Assembly (NCBI RefSeq): GCF_024459955.1
Contig: NZ_JANFXK010000012.1
Coordinates: forward strand, 62,001 to 126,000
From: Anaerovorax odorimutans
GTDB taxonomy: Bacteria > Bacillota > Clostridia > Peptostreptococcales > Anaerovoracaceae
DNA length: 64,000 nt
Direction of reading: 5' to 3'
In this document: positions 17,114 through 28,548 of the stretch, piece by piece
Layout of the letters: each line of letters starts with the position of its first letter
How positions within the stretch are numbered: position 1 is the first letter of the stretch
The notes under the pieces: generated by a model
Seen by the model: only the letters and a program-made list of their open reading frames with translations
What the model was told of the DNA's origin: nothing
The model's database searches: none
Translations under genes and position numbers: made by a program

Positions 17114-18154
17114 ATGGAATATGAAGAAAGAATTACTGCGGCAAGCGCAGGTGAAAACGAAGAGGCGTCTGAGTTTACGCTGAGACCCCAGACGCTGGAT
17201 GACTATATCGGACAGAAGAAGGCCACGGACAATCTGAAAATCTTCATTGAGGCAGCAAAACTTCGGGGAGAGCCTTTGGATCACGTACTGTTTTATGGTC
17301 CCCCGGGCCTGGGCAAGACGACCCTGGCAGGAATCATTGCCAATGAACTGGGTGTGGATATCCGCATCACCTCCGGCCCGGCCATCGAGCGGGCGGGGGA
17401 TCTGGCGGCGATTCTGACCAATCTCAATGAAAACGACGTTCTCTTCATCGACGAGATACACCGGCTCAACCGCTCGGTTGAAGAAGTGCTCTATTCGGCT
17501 ATGGAGGATTTTGCGCTGGACATTATCATTGGCAAGGGTCCGTCAGCCAGGTCCATTCGTCTGGACATCGCCAAATTCACATTAATCGGCGCCACCACCA
17601 GAGCCGGGAGTCTTTCGGCGCCGCTGCGGGACCGGTTCGGCGTCAGCAGTAAGTTTGAAATGTATACGACGGACGAGCTGAAAAAGATCATCCGCCGTAC
17701 CGCCGGCCTTCTGAATGTAGAGGTGGATGAAGAATCCCTCACGGAGATGGCGAAACGTTCCAGAGGCACTCCGCGAGTGGCTAACCGCATTTTGAAGCGG
17801 GTCCGTGATTTTTCTCAGGTAAAGGGAAACGGAAAGATTGACATTTCCATCACTCAGGAAGCGATGCAGGCGCTGGGAGTGGACCCCATGGGCCTTGAGA
17901 GCCTTGACAGGGAGATCCTGCGGATGATTATTGAACGCTTTAAGGGCGGACCGGTGGGCATTGATACCATCGCGGCATCCATTGGAGAGGAGCGGGTTAC
18001 CATTGAGGATGTCTACGAGCCCTATCTGATTCAGGCAGGATTCCTTCACAGGACCCAAAAGGGCAGGGTCGTATCGGAGCAGGCCTATAAGCATCTGGGA
18101 ATTGCCTGCGACGATGAACAGGTAGAAATGAAAATAAAGGAAGAAGAAAGATGA
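17114..18154 (+). CDS. ruvB: Holliday junction DNA helicase motor RuvB
   Basis: AAA+ motor (346 residues) driving branch migration with RuvA. N-terminal [11 protein letters not shown] motif, Walker [10 protein letters not shown] (about 62-70), Walker B FIDEIHR (about 111-117), sensor 1 [10 protein letters not shown] and the arginine-finger region APLRDRFG, then the C-terminal winged helix ([10 protein letters not shown] ... TQKGRVV). Stop overlaps the queA start by 4 bp. Confidence 0.96.
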   Translation: MEYEERITAASAGENEEASEFTLRPQTLDDYIGQKKATDNLKIFIEAAKLRGEPLDHVLFYGPPGLGKTTLAGIIANELGVDIRITSGPAIERAGDLAAILTNLNENDVLFIDEIHRLNRSVEEVLYSAMEDFALDIIIGKGPSARSIRLDIAKFTLIGATTRAGSLSAPLRDRFGVSSKFEMYTTDELKKIIRRTAGLLNVEVDEESLTEMAKRSRGTPRVANRILKRVRDFSQVKGNGKIDISITQEAMQALGVDPMGLESLDREILRMIIERFKGGPVGIDTIAASIGEERVTIEDVYEPYLIQAGFLHRTQKGRVVSEQAYKHLGIACDDEQVEMKIKEEER

Positions 18155-19188
18155 ATATAAAAGAATTTGATTATCACCTGCCGCAGGAACTGATCGCGCA
18201 GAAGCCTGCGGATAAGAGAGACTGTTCGCGTCTCATGGTCCTTCACAGAGAGGATGATACCATTGAACACCGGCATTTTTATGATGTTCTGGACTATCTT
18301 ATGCCGGGGGACTGCCTGGTGCTGAACAACTCCAAAGTGCTTCCAGCCCGCCTCTTCGGAACCAAAGAAGAGACCGGAGCCAAGGTGGAATTCCTTCTTA
18401 CGAAGCGGTTGGAAAACGATTGCTGGGAGACTATGGTAAAACCGGGAAAACGGCTGAAACCGGGAGATACGGTCGCTTTTTCCCCTGATTTTAAGGCCCG
18501 GATCACGGATTACGGAACGGGAGGCACCAGAATCGCAGAGTTCATCTATGAGGGAATCTTCATGGAACGGCTGGAAGAACTGGGGAAAATGCCCCTTCCT
18601 CCCTATATCGAAAGGGACAGCGATCAGGAGGACAAAGACCGTTATCAGACGGTTTACTGCAAGGAAGAAGGCTCGGTGGCAGCGCCTACAGCAGGGCTGC
18701 ATTTTACGGAAGAACTCCTGAAAGAGGCAGAAGAAAAGGGCGTCAAGATCGCCTATGTGACCCTTCATGTAGGTATCGGTACCTTCCGGCCGGTTAAATG
18801 CGAAAATATCGAAGAGCATCAGATGCATTTCGAAGAATATGAAATATCCCAGGAAAGCGCCCGTCTGATTAACGAAACGAAGGCTGCCGGGGGACGAATC
18901 CTGTCTGTGGGAACCACATCCACCAGAACGCTGGAAAGCGCGGCCGTTTTGGAAAACGACGGCTATGTTCTCAAAGCGGGATCGGGGAATACGGGTATCT
19001 TTATTTATCCGGGATATGAATTTAAAATGGTGGACGGATTGATTACCAATTTCCATTTGCCCAAATCCACCCTGCTGATGCTGATATCCGCCCTTTATGA
19101 CAGGGAGAAGATTCTCAGCGCCTATGAAACGGCAGTAAAAGAGAAATATCGTTTTTTCAGTTATGGCGATGCCATGCTGATTCTGTAA
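18151..19188 (+). CDS. queA: S-adenosylmethionine:tRNA ribosyltransferase-isomerase QueA
   Basis: Converts preQ1 at position 34 of Asp/Asn/His/Tyr tRNAs to epoxyqueuosine using the ribosyl part of SAM. 345 residues, full length. Recognisable motifs: [15 protein letters not shown] at the N-terminus, [38 protein letters not shown]-type segment (here [13 protein letters not shown]) and [13 protein letters not shown] near the end. Last gene of the ruv operon. The partner gene tgt lies 6.9 kb downstream, separated by a sensory block. Confidence 0.95.
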   Translation: MNIKEFDYHLPQELIAQKPADKRDCSRLMVLHREDDTIEHRHFYDVLDYLMPGDCLVLNNSKVLPARLFGTKEETGAKVEFLLTKRLENDCWETMVKPGKRLKPGDTVAFSPDFKARITDYGTGGTRIAEFIYEGIFMERLEELGKMPLPPYIERDSDQEDKDRYQTVYCKEEGSVAAPTAGLHFTEELLKEAEEKGVKIAYVTLHVGIGTFRPVKCENIEEHQMHFEEYEISQESARLINETKAAGGRILSVGTTSTRTLESAAVLENDGYVLKAGSGNTGIFIYPGYEFKMVDGLITNFHLPKSTLLMLISALYDREKILSAYETAVKEKYRFFSYGDAMLIL

Positions 19189-19194
19189 CCAATC

Positions 19195-19223
19195 TTGATG
19201 TCTGATACAGCGCATGTTATAAT
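19195..19223 (+). promoter_or_regulatory. promoter of the binding protein-kinase pair
   Basis: TTGATG (19195-19200), 17-bp spacer, TATAAT (19218-19223), 46 bp before the ATG at 19269. Confidence 0.7.
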
Positions 19224-19268
19224 ATCTGGTATATATATGGTCAGAGCTTGACGAGTGGAGGATTATCT

Positions 19269-20534
19269 ATGAGAAGAAAAGTAGCATCTGCGTTTTTTTG
19301 TCTTGTTTTCGCAGCAGTCCTGCTGACAGGATGCGGCAGTGAAAATGTAGTGGTGAGCAATCAGAATCAGGATGAAGCAAAGGTTAATATGACCTTTTTC
19401 GGAAATAAGAACGAGCCGGAAAATGTAACTGTTATTGAAGAGATCATTACAGACTTTATGAAAGAAAACCCGGATGTGCGCCTGTCCTATGAGAGCCTCA
19501 AGGGAGCCGAGTATTTTACTGCGCTGGAAAAGCGCATGGCAGCGGGGAAGGGCGATGATGTCATTATGGTTAATCACGATACTGCTCTGGCTTTATCGCA
19601 GAAGGGGCAGCTGGCCGATCTTTCGCAGCTGAACTCCATAGATTCCTTTACGGACAGCATGCTGAGTCAGATGGAGGAGAACGGTAAGATCTACTGGGTG
19701 CCGACTACGGTTTCCGCCTTTGGCCTTTACTGCAATGAAGATCTGCTGAAAGAGCATGGACAGAAGATTCCGGACAATCTAAAAGAATGGGAAAGCGTAT
19801 GCCAGTATTTTAAAGATAAAGGAATTACGCCAATTGTCGCTAATAATGATATTTCTATCAAAACTTTAGCAATCGGCGAAGGTTTTGGTTCATTATACCA
19901 TGAGGGCCGGCAGAGAGAGGTCTTTGCAAAGATTAACAACGGCGAGGAAGCAATCAGTAAATATCTGCGCTCGGGATTTTCTCTGGCTAAAAGGTTTATT
20001 GACCAGGGCTATATTGACGCGCAAAAGGCGTTGACCACAGAAAAAACTTCCGATGATCTGGAAGAGTTCGTGACAGGGAAGTATCCTTTTATGCTGACCG
20101 GAGGCTGGGCGGCCGGACGAGTGAAGGCAATGGAGCCGAAGTTTGCGTTTGAAGTGGTTTCTTATCCGGTACGCAGCGATGGAACTGTTCTGGTAATCAA
20201 TGCCGATACGCGGCTGAGCGTCAATGAAGACAGCCCCAATAAAGATGAAGCTTTGAAATTTGTGGAATACTTTACTCAAAAAGACTCCATCCAGAAATTT
20301 GCGGATAACCAATCTTCCTTTAGTCCTCTGAAAGGGGGGAGCCCATCCTCCACAGAGGAAATACAGCCGCTGGTGGATGCTTACCAATCGGGATGGAACG
20401 TGATCGGCTCCGACAGTCTTTTGGAACTGCCTATTTGGGAACTGACTGCGGAAGCGACAGAAAAACTCCTTTCAGGAGAATCCGTAGATGCTATTATGGA
20501 ATGGCTGGATAACCAGCAGGGGTCAGTTAAATGA
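19269..20534 (+). CDS. extracellular solute-binding lipoprotein (ABC-type, family 1)
   Basis: 421-residue periplasmic-binding-type protein. A signal peptide ends in the lipobox LLTGC (Cys22), so it is anchored outside the membrane. The mature part resembles sugar-type substrate-binding proteins: VNMTFFGNKNEPE start, AEYFTALEKRMAAGKGDDVIMV, YWVPTTVSAFGLYCNEDLLKE, and a C-terminal PFMLTGGWAAG stretch. ATG 19269 is preferred to the upstream TTG because GTGGAGGAT lies just before it. No permease or ATPase gene is adjacent; instead it overlaps the next gene by 4 bp, which encodes a membrane sensor kinase. I infer that it is the ligand-binding partner of that kinase rather than part of a transporter. 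Confidence 0.85.
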   Translation: MRRKVASAFFCLVFAAVLLTGCGSENVVVSNQNQDEAKVNMTFFGNKNEPENVTVIEEIITDFMKENPDVRLSYESLKGAEYFTALEKRMAAGKGDDVIMVNHDTALALSQKGQLADLSQLNSIDSFTDSMLSQMEENGKIYWVPTTVSAFGLYCNEDLLKEHGQKIPDNLKEWESVCQYFKDKGITPIVANNDISIKTLAIGEGFGSLYHEGRQREVFAKINNGEEAISKYLRSGFSLAKRFIDQGYIDAQKALTTEKTSDDLEEFVTGKYPFMLTGGWAAGRVKAMEPKFAFEVVSYPVRSDGTVLVINADTRLSVNEDSPNKDEALKFVEYFTQKDSIQKFADNQSSFSPLKGGSPSSTEEIQPLVDAYQSGWNVIGSDSLLELPIWELTAEATEKLLSGESVDAIMEWLDNQQGSVK

Positions 20535-23500
20535 GCAGTGGTTTATGGACACGAAAAGCACTGGCAGCAATACTGATCGCGGGGCTATTATGCTTTGTTA
20601 CGGCCGTATATGTCAAAGAGGTAAAGGGGCAGCTGTGGCAGGAATCGATCGATACAATCACGGAAAGTACGCAGCAGGGCAGCAATGCGCTTGAACTGCT
20701 TTTAAGCAAGGATTTTGAGTCTTTGGACGCAGTGGGGAGCTATTTGGGCAAAACGGCTTCCGATGATTCCAAAAGACTGGAGCGTATTTTATCTTCGCAG
20801 GCAGGAGAAAGCATCAGCCTGTATTTGCCGTCTGGCATATGTATCCCAGAGGAAGCCTCCGATACAACCGTGGTGGATGCAGTGAAACAATTGGAGCCTG
20901 CGGACGGTGTGCTGGACCCGCATATCAGCAGTGTTTCCGGTGTCAATGTGCTGGACATGTATAAAAAAGTAACTTTTTCCGATGGAAAGAGCGGATATCT
21001 GGTTAAGGAATACGAAGTGGAGAGCATAGCCGACCGGTTCTCGCTTTCCTTTTATAACAATAGCGGGTTTTCCTATATTGTGGACCGGAATGGAGAAGTG
21101 CTGATTCGTTCTCCGCATCCCAACAGCAATAAGACGGTGAAAAACCTGTTTGATATGCTGCCAAAGGACGAAAACGATCCGACGGCGGTGGCGCAGTTTC
21201 AAAAGGCCCTGCAGCAGACGGAAAACGGCTGGGCTTTGTTTCAGTATAATCAGGAACCAACCGTGTTTTGCTATGTACCTCTGGGACATACAACGGATTG
21301 GTATCTGATTTCAATTATTCCTGAAGCGGTCATCAGCGAGCAGAGCGACAATATTCTCATGCAGACGATGGTGTTAATGGCGGCGGTCATCGTGGGAATA
21401 CTGGTATTGATGCTTTTCTATCTGTGGCAGGGACGAAAAACCAACCGCAAACTGCAAAGTCAGGCTAATTATATCAGCCATCTGTATAATTCCATTCCGG
21501 AAGGGATCGCTGTGGTGACTGTGGAAGCTCCACATCGCTTTATACAGCTCAACAGAGAAGGTCTGCGGATGCTGAATTACCCTCCGGACGCTGAGGGTGA
21601 AGCGGCTAAGGGAAGACTTCTCTCAGAAGTGATCCATGCCGATGATCTGGAAGAGACAGAACGAATATTCCGGGAGGCAGCAAACGGTCAATTAAAGCAA
21701 ACCTTTGAAAATCGGGTACTTAGGGACGACGGTTCTTATTTCTGGTCGTCCGGCATCGTAGAGAACACCATGGATGAAAATGGAGAACCGGTTCTGGTGG
21801 CAACCTTCCACGATGTGACCATGGAAAAACTGGCGGAAGAAGAGGAGGAAAGGGAACAGCTGCTGGAACGCAGGACCCTTCTCAGCGCCGTAGCCAGTGC
21901 CTATCCGATCATCATCAGTGTAAATATCTCACAGGATAAAATAGACATTCTGTATTTTGAGCATGGTTTGAAGGTTAATCTGGGAGAACCGAAATCCTAC
22001 ACTGACCTATATGAAGTTTTTATGCCTATTATTGAACCGGAGGCCAGAGAAGAATATGAAAAGCGTTTTTCTCTGAAAGCACTGAAAGAGACGCTGGGTA
22101 AGAAGAAAAATGAAGTATTTCTGGAAGCGCGGGCAATGTTGATGGACGGACAGCTCCACTGGATCTCAGTGCAGATTATACATGTTGAAAATCCGTATTC
22201 GGGAGATCAGATGGCGATCCTCCTTTCCAGGCGCGTGGATGAGCAGAAATATGAAGAAGAACAAAGCCGCAGAGTGCTGCGAAGCGCGCTGGAGAACGCT
22301 AAGGCGGCCAATGAAGCCAAGAGTCAGTTCCTCTCCAATATGAGCCATGATATACGTACGCCGATGAATGCCATCGTGGGAATGACGGCCATTGCCAAAG
22401 CGCATCTGGATGACAGGGCAAGGATAAAGGACTGTCTGAAAAAGATTGATCTTTCCAGCACCCATCTGCTGAACCTGATTAATGATGTACTGGATATGTC
22501 AAAAATAGAGAGCGGTAAGCTGGTGCTGCGAGAAGAACCTTTCAATCTTGCGGAGATGATCGTGGATACCGTGGGACTAGTGCTCCCACAGGCAAACTCC
22601 AATGATCTTGAGATCAACGTTAAGCTAACGCCTATGAAAAACGAGAGAGTTGTGGGCGATTTACTGCGCATCCGGCAGGTCTGTCTCAACATCTTCAGCA
22701 ATGCGGTCAAATATACTCCGGCAGGTGGGAAAATCACCATTGAGATGGAGCAGGTTTCCAGCAAGCGTAAGGGATATGGGACCTATCTGCTCAGATGTGA
22801 GGATACCGGTATCGGTATGACGGAAGAGTTTCAGAAGAAGCTGTTTACACCATTTGAGAGGATGCAGGGTTCGACTGTCAGCAGAATTTCAGGGACCGGG
22901 CTTGGTATGGCGATCACCAAAAATATTGTAGATCTGATGAACGGTCATATTGATGTCAAAAGTGAGTCCGGAAAGGGTTCCCTGTTTACCGTAACGCTTC
23001 CCCTGAAACTGGAAGAAGCGCAACAGGAAAAGGTACCGAAGATTTGGCTTGGAGCAAGGACGCTCATCATTGATGACGATCAGCAGGCCTGCGAAGCGGC
23101 GGTGGAGATCCTGACGGATATGGGAATCCTGGCCGAATATGTGGATAACGGCAGAGATGCGCTGGAAAAGATCGCTGCCGCCCAGCAGTCAAAAGAGCCC
23201 TATCAGCTGGTGCTGGTGGACTGGAAAATGCCGGACATGGACGGAGCGGAGACATCGGAGAAGATTCGTGCAATCGTCGGACCGGAAGTCCCGATCATTT
23301 TCCTGACTGCCTATGACTGGTCTGAGATTGAACAGGAAGTAAAGGCTAGAGGCGTCACCGGGTTCCTGTCAAAACCGTTTTACCGCTCCAATCTCTGTTA
23401 CCTGCTCAATGAGTTGGATGAGAGGGAGGACGGCGAGGATACGTTTATCTACAAAACCGAAAAATTTAGCGGCAAACGGGTCTTGCTGGTGGAAGATAAT

Positions 23501-23854
23501 CCTTTGAATATGGAGATCGCCAGAGAACTGATTAAGGAAGCCGGCTTGCGGATTGAGGAAGCGCTTAACGGACAGGAAGCCGTAGATAAATTCCGGGCTT
23601 CATCCGCAGGCTATTATGATCTCATCCTCATGGACATACAAATGCCGATAATGGACGGCTATGAGGCTACCGAGCATATTCGTTCCATAGAGCTGGAGCG
23701 GCCGGATGCGAAAAGGGTACCGATCGTCGCCATGACTGCCAACGCTTTTGCAGAAGACGCACAGGAAGCGCTGCGGTCGGGAATGAACGATCACATATCA
23801 AAACCGGTGGATATCCGGATACTAAATGATACTTTGAAAAAATGGCTCCTATAG
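20531..23854 (+). CDS. hybrid sensor histidine kinase with two receiver domains
   Basis: 1107-residue membrane kinase. Order: membrane segment (about 9-28), extracellular sensor of Cache-like length (about 30-270, with YIVDRNGEVLIRSP), second membrane segment (about 276-299), PAS domain (about 315-432), a second PAS-like region (about 450-570), HisKA with NMSHDIRTPMNAIVG (His606), ATPase domain (N box around 720, DTGIGM and SGTGLGMAI), then receiver 1 (about 844-965; phosphoacceptor in VDWKMPDMDG) and receiver 2 (about 984-1107; LMDIQMPIMDG). No Hpt or DNA-binding output domain is present in the protein or in neighbouring genes, so an Hpt protein or response regulator elsewhere is expected. 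Start overlaps the stop of the binding-protein gene (ATGA), indicating coupled translation and joint sensing. Confidence 0.9.
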   Translation: MSSGLWTRKALAAILIAGLLCFVTAVYVKEVKGQLWQESIDTITESTQQGSNALELLLSKDFESLDAVGSYLGKTASDDSKRLERILSSQAGESISLYLPSGICIPEEASDTTVVDAVKQLEPADGVLDPHISSVSGVNVLDMYKKVTFSDGKSGYLVKEYEVESIADRFSLSFYNNSGFSYIVDRNGEVLIRSPHPNSNKTVKNLFDMLPKDENDPTAVAQFQKALQQTENGWALFQYNQEPTVFCYVPLGHTTDWYLISIIPEAVISEQSDNILMQTMVLMAAVIVGILVLMLFYLWQGRKTNRKLQSQANYISHLYNSIPEGIAVVTVEAPHRFIQLNREGLRMLNYPPDAEGEAAKGRLLSEVIHADDLEETERIFREAANGQLKQTFENRVLRDDGSYFWSSGIVENTMDENGEPVLVATFHDVTMEKLAEEEEEREQLLERRTLLSAVASAYPIIISVNISQDKIDILYFEHGLKVNLGEPKSYTDLYEVFMPIIEPEAREEYEKRFSLKALKETLGKKKNEVFLEARAMLMDGQLHWISVQIIHVENPYSGDQMAILLSRRVDEQKYEEEQSRRVLRSALENAKAANEAKSQFLSNMSHDIRTPMNAIVGMTAIAKAHLDDRARIKDCLKKIDLSSTHLLNLINDVLDMSKIESGKLVLREEPFNLAEMIVDTVGLVLPQANSNDLEINVKLTPMKNERVVGDLLRIRQVCLNIFSNAVKYTPAGGKITIEMEQVSSKRKGYGTYLLRCEDTGIGMTEEFQKKLFTPFERMQGSTVSRISGTGLGMAITKNIVDLMNGHIDVKSESGKGSLFTVTLPLKLEEAQQEKVPKIWLGARTLIIDDDQQACEAAVEILTDMGILAEYVDNGRDALEKIAAAQQSKEPYQLVLVDWKMPDMDGAETSEKIRAIVGPEVPIIFLTAYDWSEIEQEVKARGVTGFLSKPFYRSNLCYLLNELDEREDGEDTFIYKTEKFSGKRVLLVEDNPLNMEIARELIKEAGLRIEEALNGQEAVDKFRASSAGYYDLILMDIQMPIMDGYEATEHIRSIELERPDAKRVPIVAMTANAFAEDAQEALRSGMNDHISKPVDIRILNDTLKKWLL

Positions 23855-23893
23855 CGGGAGGGTGTCGATTTTGTGATAATCTTTTGAGACAAA

Positions 23894-23922
23894 TTGACTT
23901 CCTCGCCCGCTTAGGGTATAAT
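23894..23922 (+). promoter_or_regulatory. promoter of the zinc-ribbon/YARHG gene
   Basis: TTGACT (23894-23899), 17-bp spacer, TATAAT (23917-23922); near consensus. A small stem (GCATCGC/GCGGTGC, from about 23943) lies in the leader. Confidence 0.7.
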
Positions 23923-23993
23923 CGTACAGTAGAATTTTCCATGCATCGCAGCGAAAGCAGCGGTGCAGTCTTTATATAAACCAGGGGTAAGTC

Positions 23994-24962
23994 ATGTTTT
24001 GTAAAAATTGTTTTAAGAAGATCAGTAATCGCAGCAACTTCTGTAAATATTGCGGCGCTCCGGTCAAACAGAGAAAAAAAATAAAAGAAGATAAACCGAA
24101 CGAGGAACCTCCTGTTCAGGGGCCTCCTCCTGCGCCTCAGAAAAAGGAATACGACTTTAAGCTGAGGTCGGAACGGGAAAAAGAATTTCCCATCCCGCCG
24201 AAATATATCAAGATCGGCTTTGCGGTCGTGCTTGTCATCGCAGTGGTGGTAGTTCTGCTGAAAAGCTCGGTATTCCAGAATCCCGGCTCCATCAGCTACA
24301 GCGACTATATTGGCGTCTGGCAGGAGCGGGGAACCGATGATGTGGAGAGCTCGGGCGGCGTCCGTTTGGAGATTACCGATGTCGATGGCGGCACAATGAA
24401 GATTTCACTGAGCTTTTACGACGGAGGGACGTCCTATAGCAGTATTGTCGTCAAGGATATCGGAGCGACCCTGAAAGACGGCGAGGCATATTACACCTTT
24501 TCCAATGACGGAAACGGCAACAGCGGAAACGGAGTTCTTACCTTCAAGGGCAGGGATATTGAGTGGAAGAGCATTATCAACAAAGAAGAGTCCCGCCATT
24601 ACGAGGTAGTCAAAGTGAAGAACGACATCACTGACGAGGAAACGCTGGCAACAGAAGCACCTACCGAGGCAACGGAAGAAAGCACGGAAAAGGCAGCCGA
24701 CGGCGACTACATACTTCCCAATAGTTCCACAGAGGCTCTGACAGATGAGGATCTGCAGGGACTGACAGCCGAAGAGCTGCGAATCGCCAGAAACGAGATT
24801 ATGGCAAGGCATGGGCGGACCTTCAACGATCCGGAACTGGCTGCGTACTTTGAGAGCAAGGACTGGTACAAGGGGACCATTGATCCGGAAACCTTCGACA
24901 GCGGCGGCTATCTCAGCGACATCGAACTGAAGAATGTGGACTTGATAAAAAGTAAAGAGTAG
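23994..24962 (+). CDS. zinc-ribbon, single-pass membrane protein with YARHG domain
   Basis: 322-residue protein of unknown role. Cytoplasmic N-terminus with a four-Cys zinc ribbon (MFCKNCFKK ... FCKYCGAPV; Cys3, 6, 17, 20), a Pro/Lys-rich linker, one membrane segment (about 78-95), an extracellular beta-rich domain (about 100-210; SDYIGVWQERG), a Thr/Glu linker, and a C-terminal YARHG domain (about 255-318; RIARNEIMARHGRTFNDPEL ... DWYKG). The YARHG domain is common at the outer face of Clostridia and is thought to contact the cell wall or other ligands, without firm evidence. Flanked by its own promoter and terminator. Confidence 0.82.
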   Translation: MFCKNCFKKISNRSNFCKYCGAPVKQRKKIKEDKPNEEPPVQGPPPAPQKKEYDFKLRSEREKEFPIPPKYIKIGFAVVLVIAVVVVLLKSSVFQNPGSISYSDYIGVWQERGTDDVESSGGVRLEITDVDGGTMKISLSFYDGGTSYSSIVVKDIGATLKDGEAYYTFSNDGNGNSGNGVLTFKGRDIEWKSIINKEESRHYEVVKVKNDITDEETLATEAPTEATEESTEKAADGDYILPNSSTEALTDEDLQGLTAEELRIARNEIMARHGRTFNDPELAAYFESKDWYKGTIDPETFDSGGYLSDIELKNVDLIKSKE

Positions 24963-24982
24963 AATGAAAATAGCGGAATAGA

Positions 24983-25025
24983 AAAAAGCGGAAACAGGAG
25001 GATTTGTTCTTCCTTTTCCGCTTTT
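24983..25025. terminator. terminator after YARHG gene
   Basis: AAAAGCGGAAA pairs with TTTCCGCTTTT across a 19-20-nt loop; A and T runs form the outer ends, so it can work in both directions (the next gene is convergent). Confidence 0.7.
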
Positions 25026-25107
25026 GAAGTTTAGAAACCCTTTGTGATTTTCGCTTTTCAGGCCCGCAGCCCCTTTGCCGCATGCAGTCTTGGAGCCGGC
25101 CCGGAGA

Positions 25108-25935
25108 TTATGCCTTCAGGAAATCTCTGAGCTCCTGATTGAAATTTCCTGGATCTTCCAGGAACAATCCGTGGCCGCAGCCTGGGAAAATGGCCAGCTT
25201 GCTTTCTCCTCCCAGGTGTTCCTTCATGTATTCACCGTGGGCCGGTCCGTAGATCAGTCCGTCGCCGCTGTAGGCCAGCAACACCGGTACTTTGATGGTC
25301 GGCAGCACCTTGCGGAAATCCTCGATGGCCATGGCGATCCACATGTTCATCATGCAGTGGGGCGTGTTGTCCAGCGCTTCCCGGAACGCCCACTGGAACT
25401 CGTCCGATTTCTGGTCGTAGCCCTTGGCAAAGATGTTGGGCACAAACAGCTTGGCGGCGAATTCCCAGCTGACTGCGATGGCGGCCATAAACTGCAGATT
25501 CTGCACGATGTCAAAGGTACAGCTCTGCCCCAGCTTCCATTCTCCGTCGTTGAGAAGCTTTGGCGTCATGTCGATGAAACACATCTTTTTGATATACTGG
25601 CATTTGAATTCTCTGGCGTAGGCCAGCAGCGTGCTGGTTCCCATGGACCATCCCACCACATTTACCTGATCCAGCTCCAGATGTTCGATCAGCTCGTGGA
25701 GATCCGCGGCGAAGCGATTGAGATTCATGCCCCGTTCTGTCACTTCTGAGCGATCCGACTGACCATGGCCCCGAAAGTCATAAAGAATGACCCGATAATC
25801 CTTGGCAAATTCCTCAGTTTGATATTTAAAAAACTTGTGGTTGCAGGACCAGCCGTGGATGAAAATCAGAGGCTCTCCGCTGCCATGTTCTTCATAATAG
25901 ATCTTGCAATTATCCTTGGTTGTAAAATATGCCAT
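25108..25935 (-). CDS. alpha/beta-fold hydrolase
   Basis: 275-residue cytoplasmic serine hydrolase. Oxyanion-hole motif FIHGWS (about 25-30), DFRGHGQSDR strand-loop, nucleophile elbow GWSMG with Ser97, and a C-terminal GCGHGLFLE containing the catalytic His. Closest look is to haloperoxidase/esterase-type hydrolases; substrate unknown. Of three nearby ATGs I chose 25935 since AAGGAG lies 8 bases before it, whereas the first ATG is only 2 bases away. It is monocistronic and convergent with the YARHG gene. Confidence 0.85.
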   Translation of the reverse strand: MAYFTTKDNCKIYYEEHGSGEPLIFIHGWSCNHKFFKYQTEEFAKDYRVILYDFRGHGQSDRSEVTERGMNLNRFAADLHELIEHLELDQVNVVGWSMGTSTLLAYAREFKCQYIKKMCFIDMTPKLLNDGEWKLGQSCTFDIVQNLQFMAAIAVSWEFAAKLFVPNIFAKGYDQKSDEFQWAFREALDNTPHCMMNMWIAMAIEDFRKVLPTIKVPVLLAYSGDGLIYGPAHGEYMKEHLGGESKLAIFPGCGHGLFLEDPGNFNQELRDFLKA

Positions 25936-25995
25936 ACACATCACTCCTTTTCTGGTAAGGCGGCTTTAACTTTACAAATATTATACGCCCGATGG

Positions 25996-27191
<1,196 letters not shown>

Positions 27192-27208
27192 CAAAAGGAG
27201 ATATTTGG

Positions 27209-28366
27209 ATGGAAATATGTAAACACGATCAGCTGTGCGGCGGGTGCGTCTATCAGGGAGTCCCCTATGAAGAACAGTTGAAAATCAAAGAGCAGGAAGT
27301 CCTGCGCCTTCTAAAAACAAAAGAAATCACATGCGGCGAAATTCTGCCCATCGAGCCCAGTCCCAGCCAGTACCGCTATCGCAACAAAATGGAATATACC
27401 TTTGGCGATATGGAAAAGGGCGGGGAAATGACTCTGGGCATGCACCGGAAAAAGCATTTCATGTCCATTGTTACGGTGGACGAATGTCAGCTGGTGCACG
27501 AAGATTTCAATAAGATTCTGCGAGCCACACTGGATTTCTGCCAGCAAGAAGGCTATACATTTTATCATAAAAAATCACACAAGGGCCTGCTGCGCCATTT
27601 GGTTGTAAGGCGAGGCGTGCATACCAATGAGCTTTTGGTGAATTTGATTACATCTACGGAGCCCGGCTTTGACGAGGAAGGCTATGTGCGTATGCTGCTG
27701 GAGCTGGAGCTGGAAAACACCCTGGTGGGAGTCCTGCGGACTTTCAATGACAGTCTTGCGGACGCGGTCAAATGCGATGAGCTGAAAACCCTTTGGGGCA
27801 GGGACTATTATATGGAAAAGATCATGGGCCTGGACTTTAAAGTGAGCGCCTTTTCCTTTTTCCAGACCAATGTGGAAGCTGTGGAACACCTGTATTCCTA
27901 TGCCCTCGGCCTGATCGATGATTTCAGCGGCAAAGTGGCTTTCGACCTGTTCTGCGGAACGGGAACCATCACCCAGACTCTGGCGAAAAAGGCCAAGAAG
28001 GCCGTGGGTGTGGAACTGGTGGAGGAAGCTGTGGACGCAGCCAAAGCCAACGCTGCGCTCAATGGGCTGGATAACTGCGAGTTCATTGCCGGGGATGTGT
28101 TTGAAGTGCTGGAACAGGTGGCGGACAAACCCGATGTGATCGTTGTCGATCCGCCCAGGATGGGCATTGCACCGAAGGCGCTGGATAAGATTATCAGCTA
28201 CGGGGTGGAGCAGATTGTCTATATTTCTTGTAATCCTAAGACGTTGGTGGAGAATCTGTATTATTTGCAGTATTATGGGTATCGGGTGGAGTGCTTGAAG
28301 CCGTTTGATAATTTTTCGGGGACGAAGCATGTTGAGAGTGTTTGTCGGCTGAGTAAAATTAAGTAG
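27209..28366 (+). CDS. 23S rRNA (uracil-5-)-methyltransferase, RlmCD/RlmD type
   Basis: SAM-dependent methyltransferase (385 residues) making 5-methyluridine in 23S rRNA, possibly also in tRNA. An N-terminal iron-sulfur site is suggested by CKHDQLCGGCVYQ; there is no TRAM domain ahead of it, unlike longer family members. SAM-binding VAFDLFCGTGTITQTLA (about 248-264), VVDPPRMGI and the catalytic Cys in IVYISCNPKTLVENL are present. AAAAGGAG precedes the ATG. Probably in one operon with tgt. It marks the last gene before an A+T-rich accessory region. Confidence 0.9.
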   Translation: MEICKHDQLCGGCVYQGVPYEEQLKIKEQEVLRLLKTKEITCGEILPIEPSPSQYRYRNKMEYTFGDMEKGGEMTLGMHRKKHFMSIVTVDECQLVHEDFNKILRATLDFCQQEGYTFYHKKSHKGLLRHLVVRRGVHTNELLVNLITSTEPGFDEEGYVRMLLELELENTLVGVLRTFNDSLADAVKCDELKTLWGRDYYMEKIMGLDFKVSAFSFFQTNVEAVEHLYSYALGLIDDFSGKVAFDLFCGTGTITQTLAKKAKKAVGVELVEEAVDAAKANAALNGLDNCEFIAGDVFEVLEQVADKPDVIVVDPPRMGIAPKALDKIISYGVEQIVYISCNPKTLVENLYYLQYYGYRVECLKPFDNFSGTKHVESVCRLSKIK

Positions 28367-28548
28367 AAAAGCGCTGGAAATGCTGATGAAATTGGCGTTT
28401 GTCGGAATTGATTCACGTGAAAACGGTGTGCCTTATTGTGTGGGAACTTTGATTCTATGGGGCTTGTGGGATTATTTGGGTGAAATGGAGTTGTGTTTTT
28501 TCGATAGGCGAGATAGATAGGTGTCCTGGATAAGGATGAGGAGGTAAA

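Noticed and set aside
28380-28520. 46-codon frame after the rRNA methyltransferase gene
   Set aside because: No ribosome site, no recognisable motif and the surrounding sequence is decayed; kept only as a remark.
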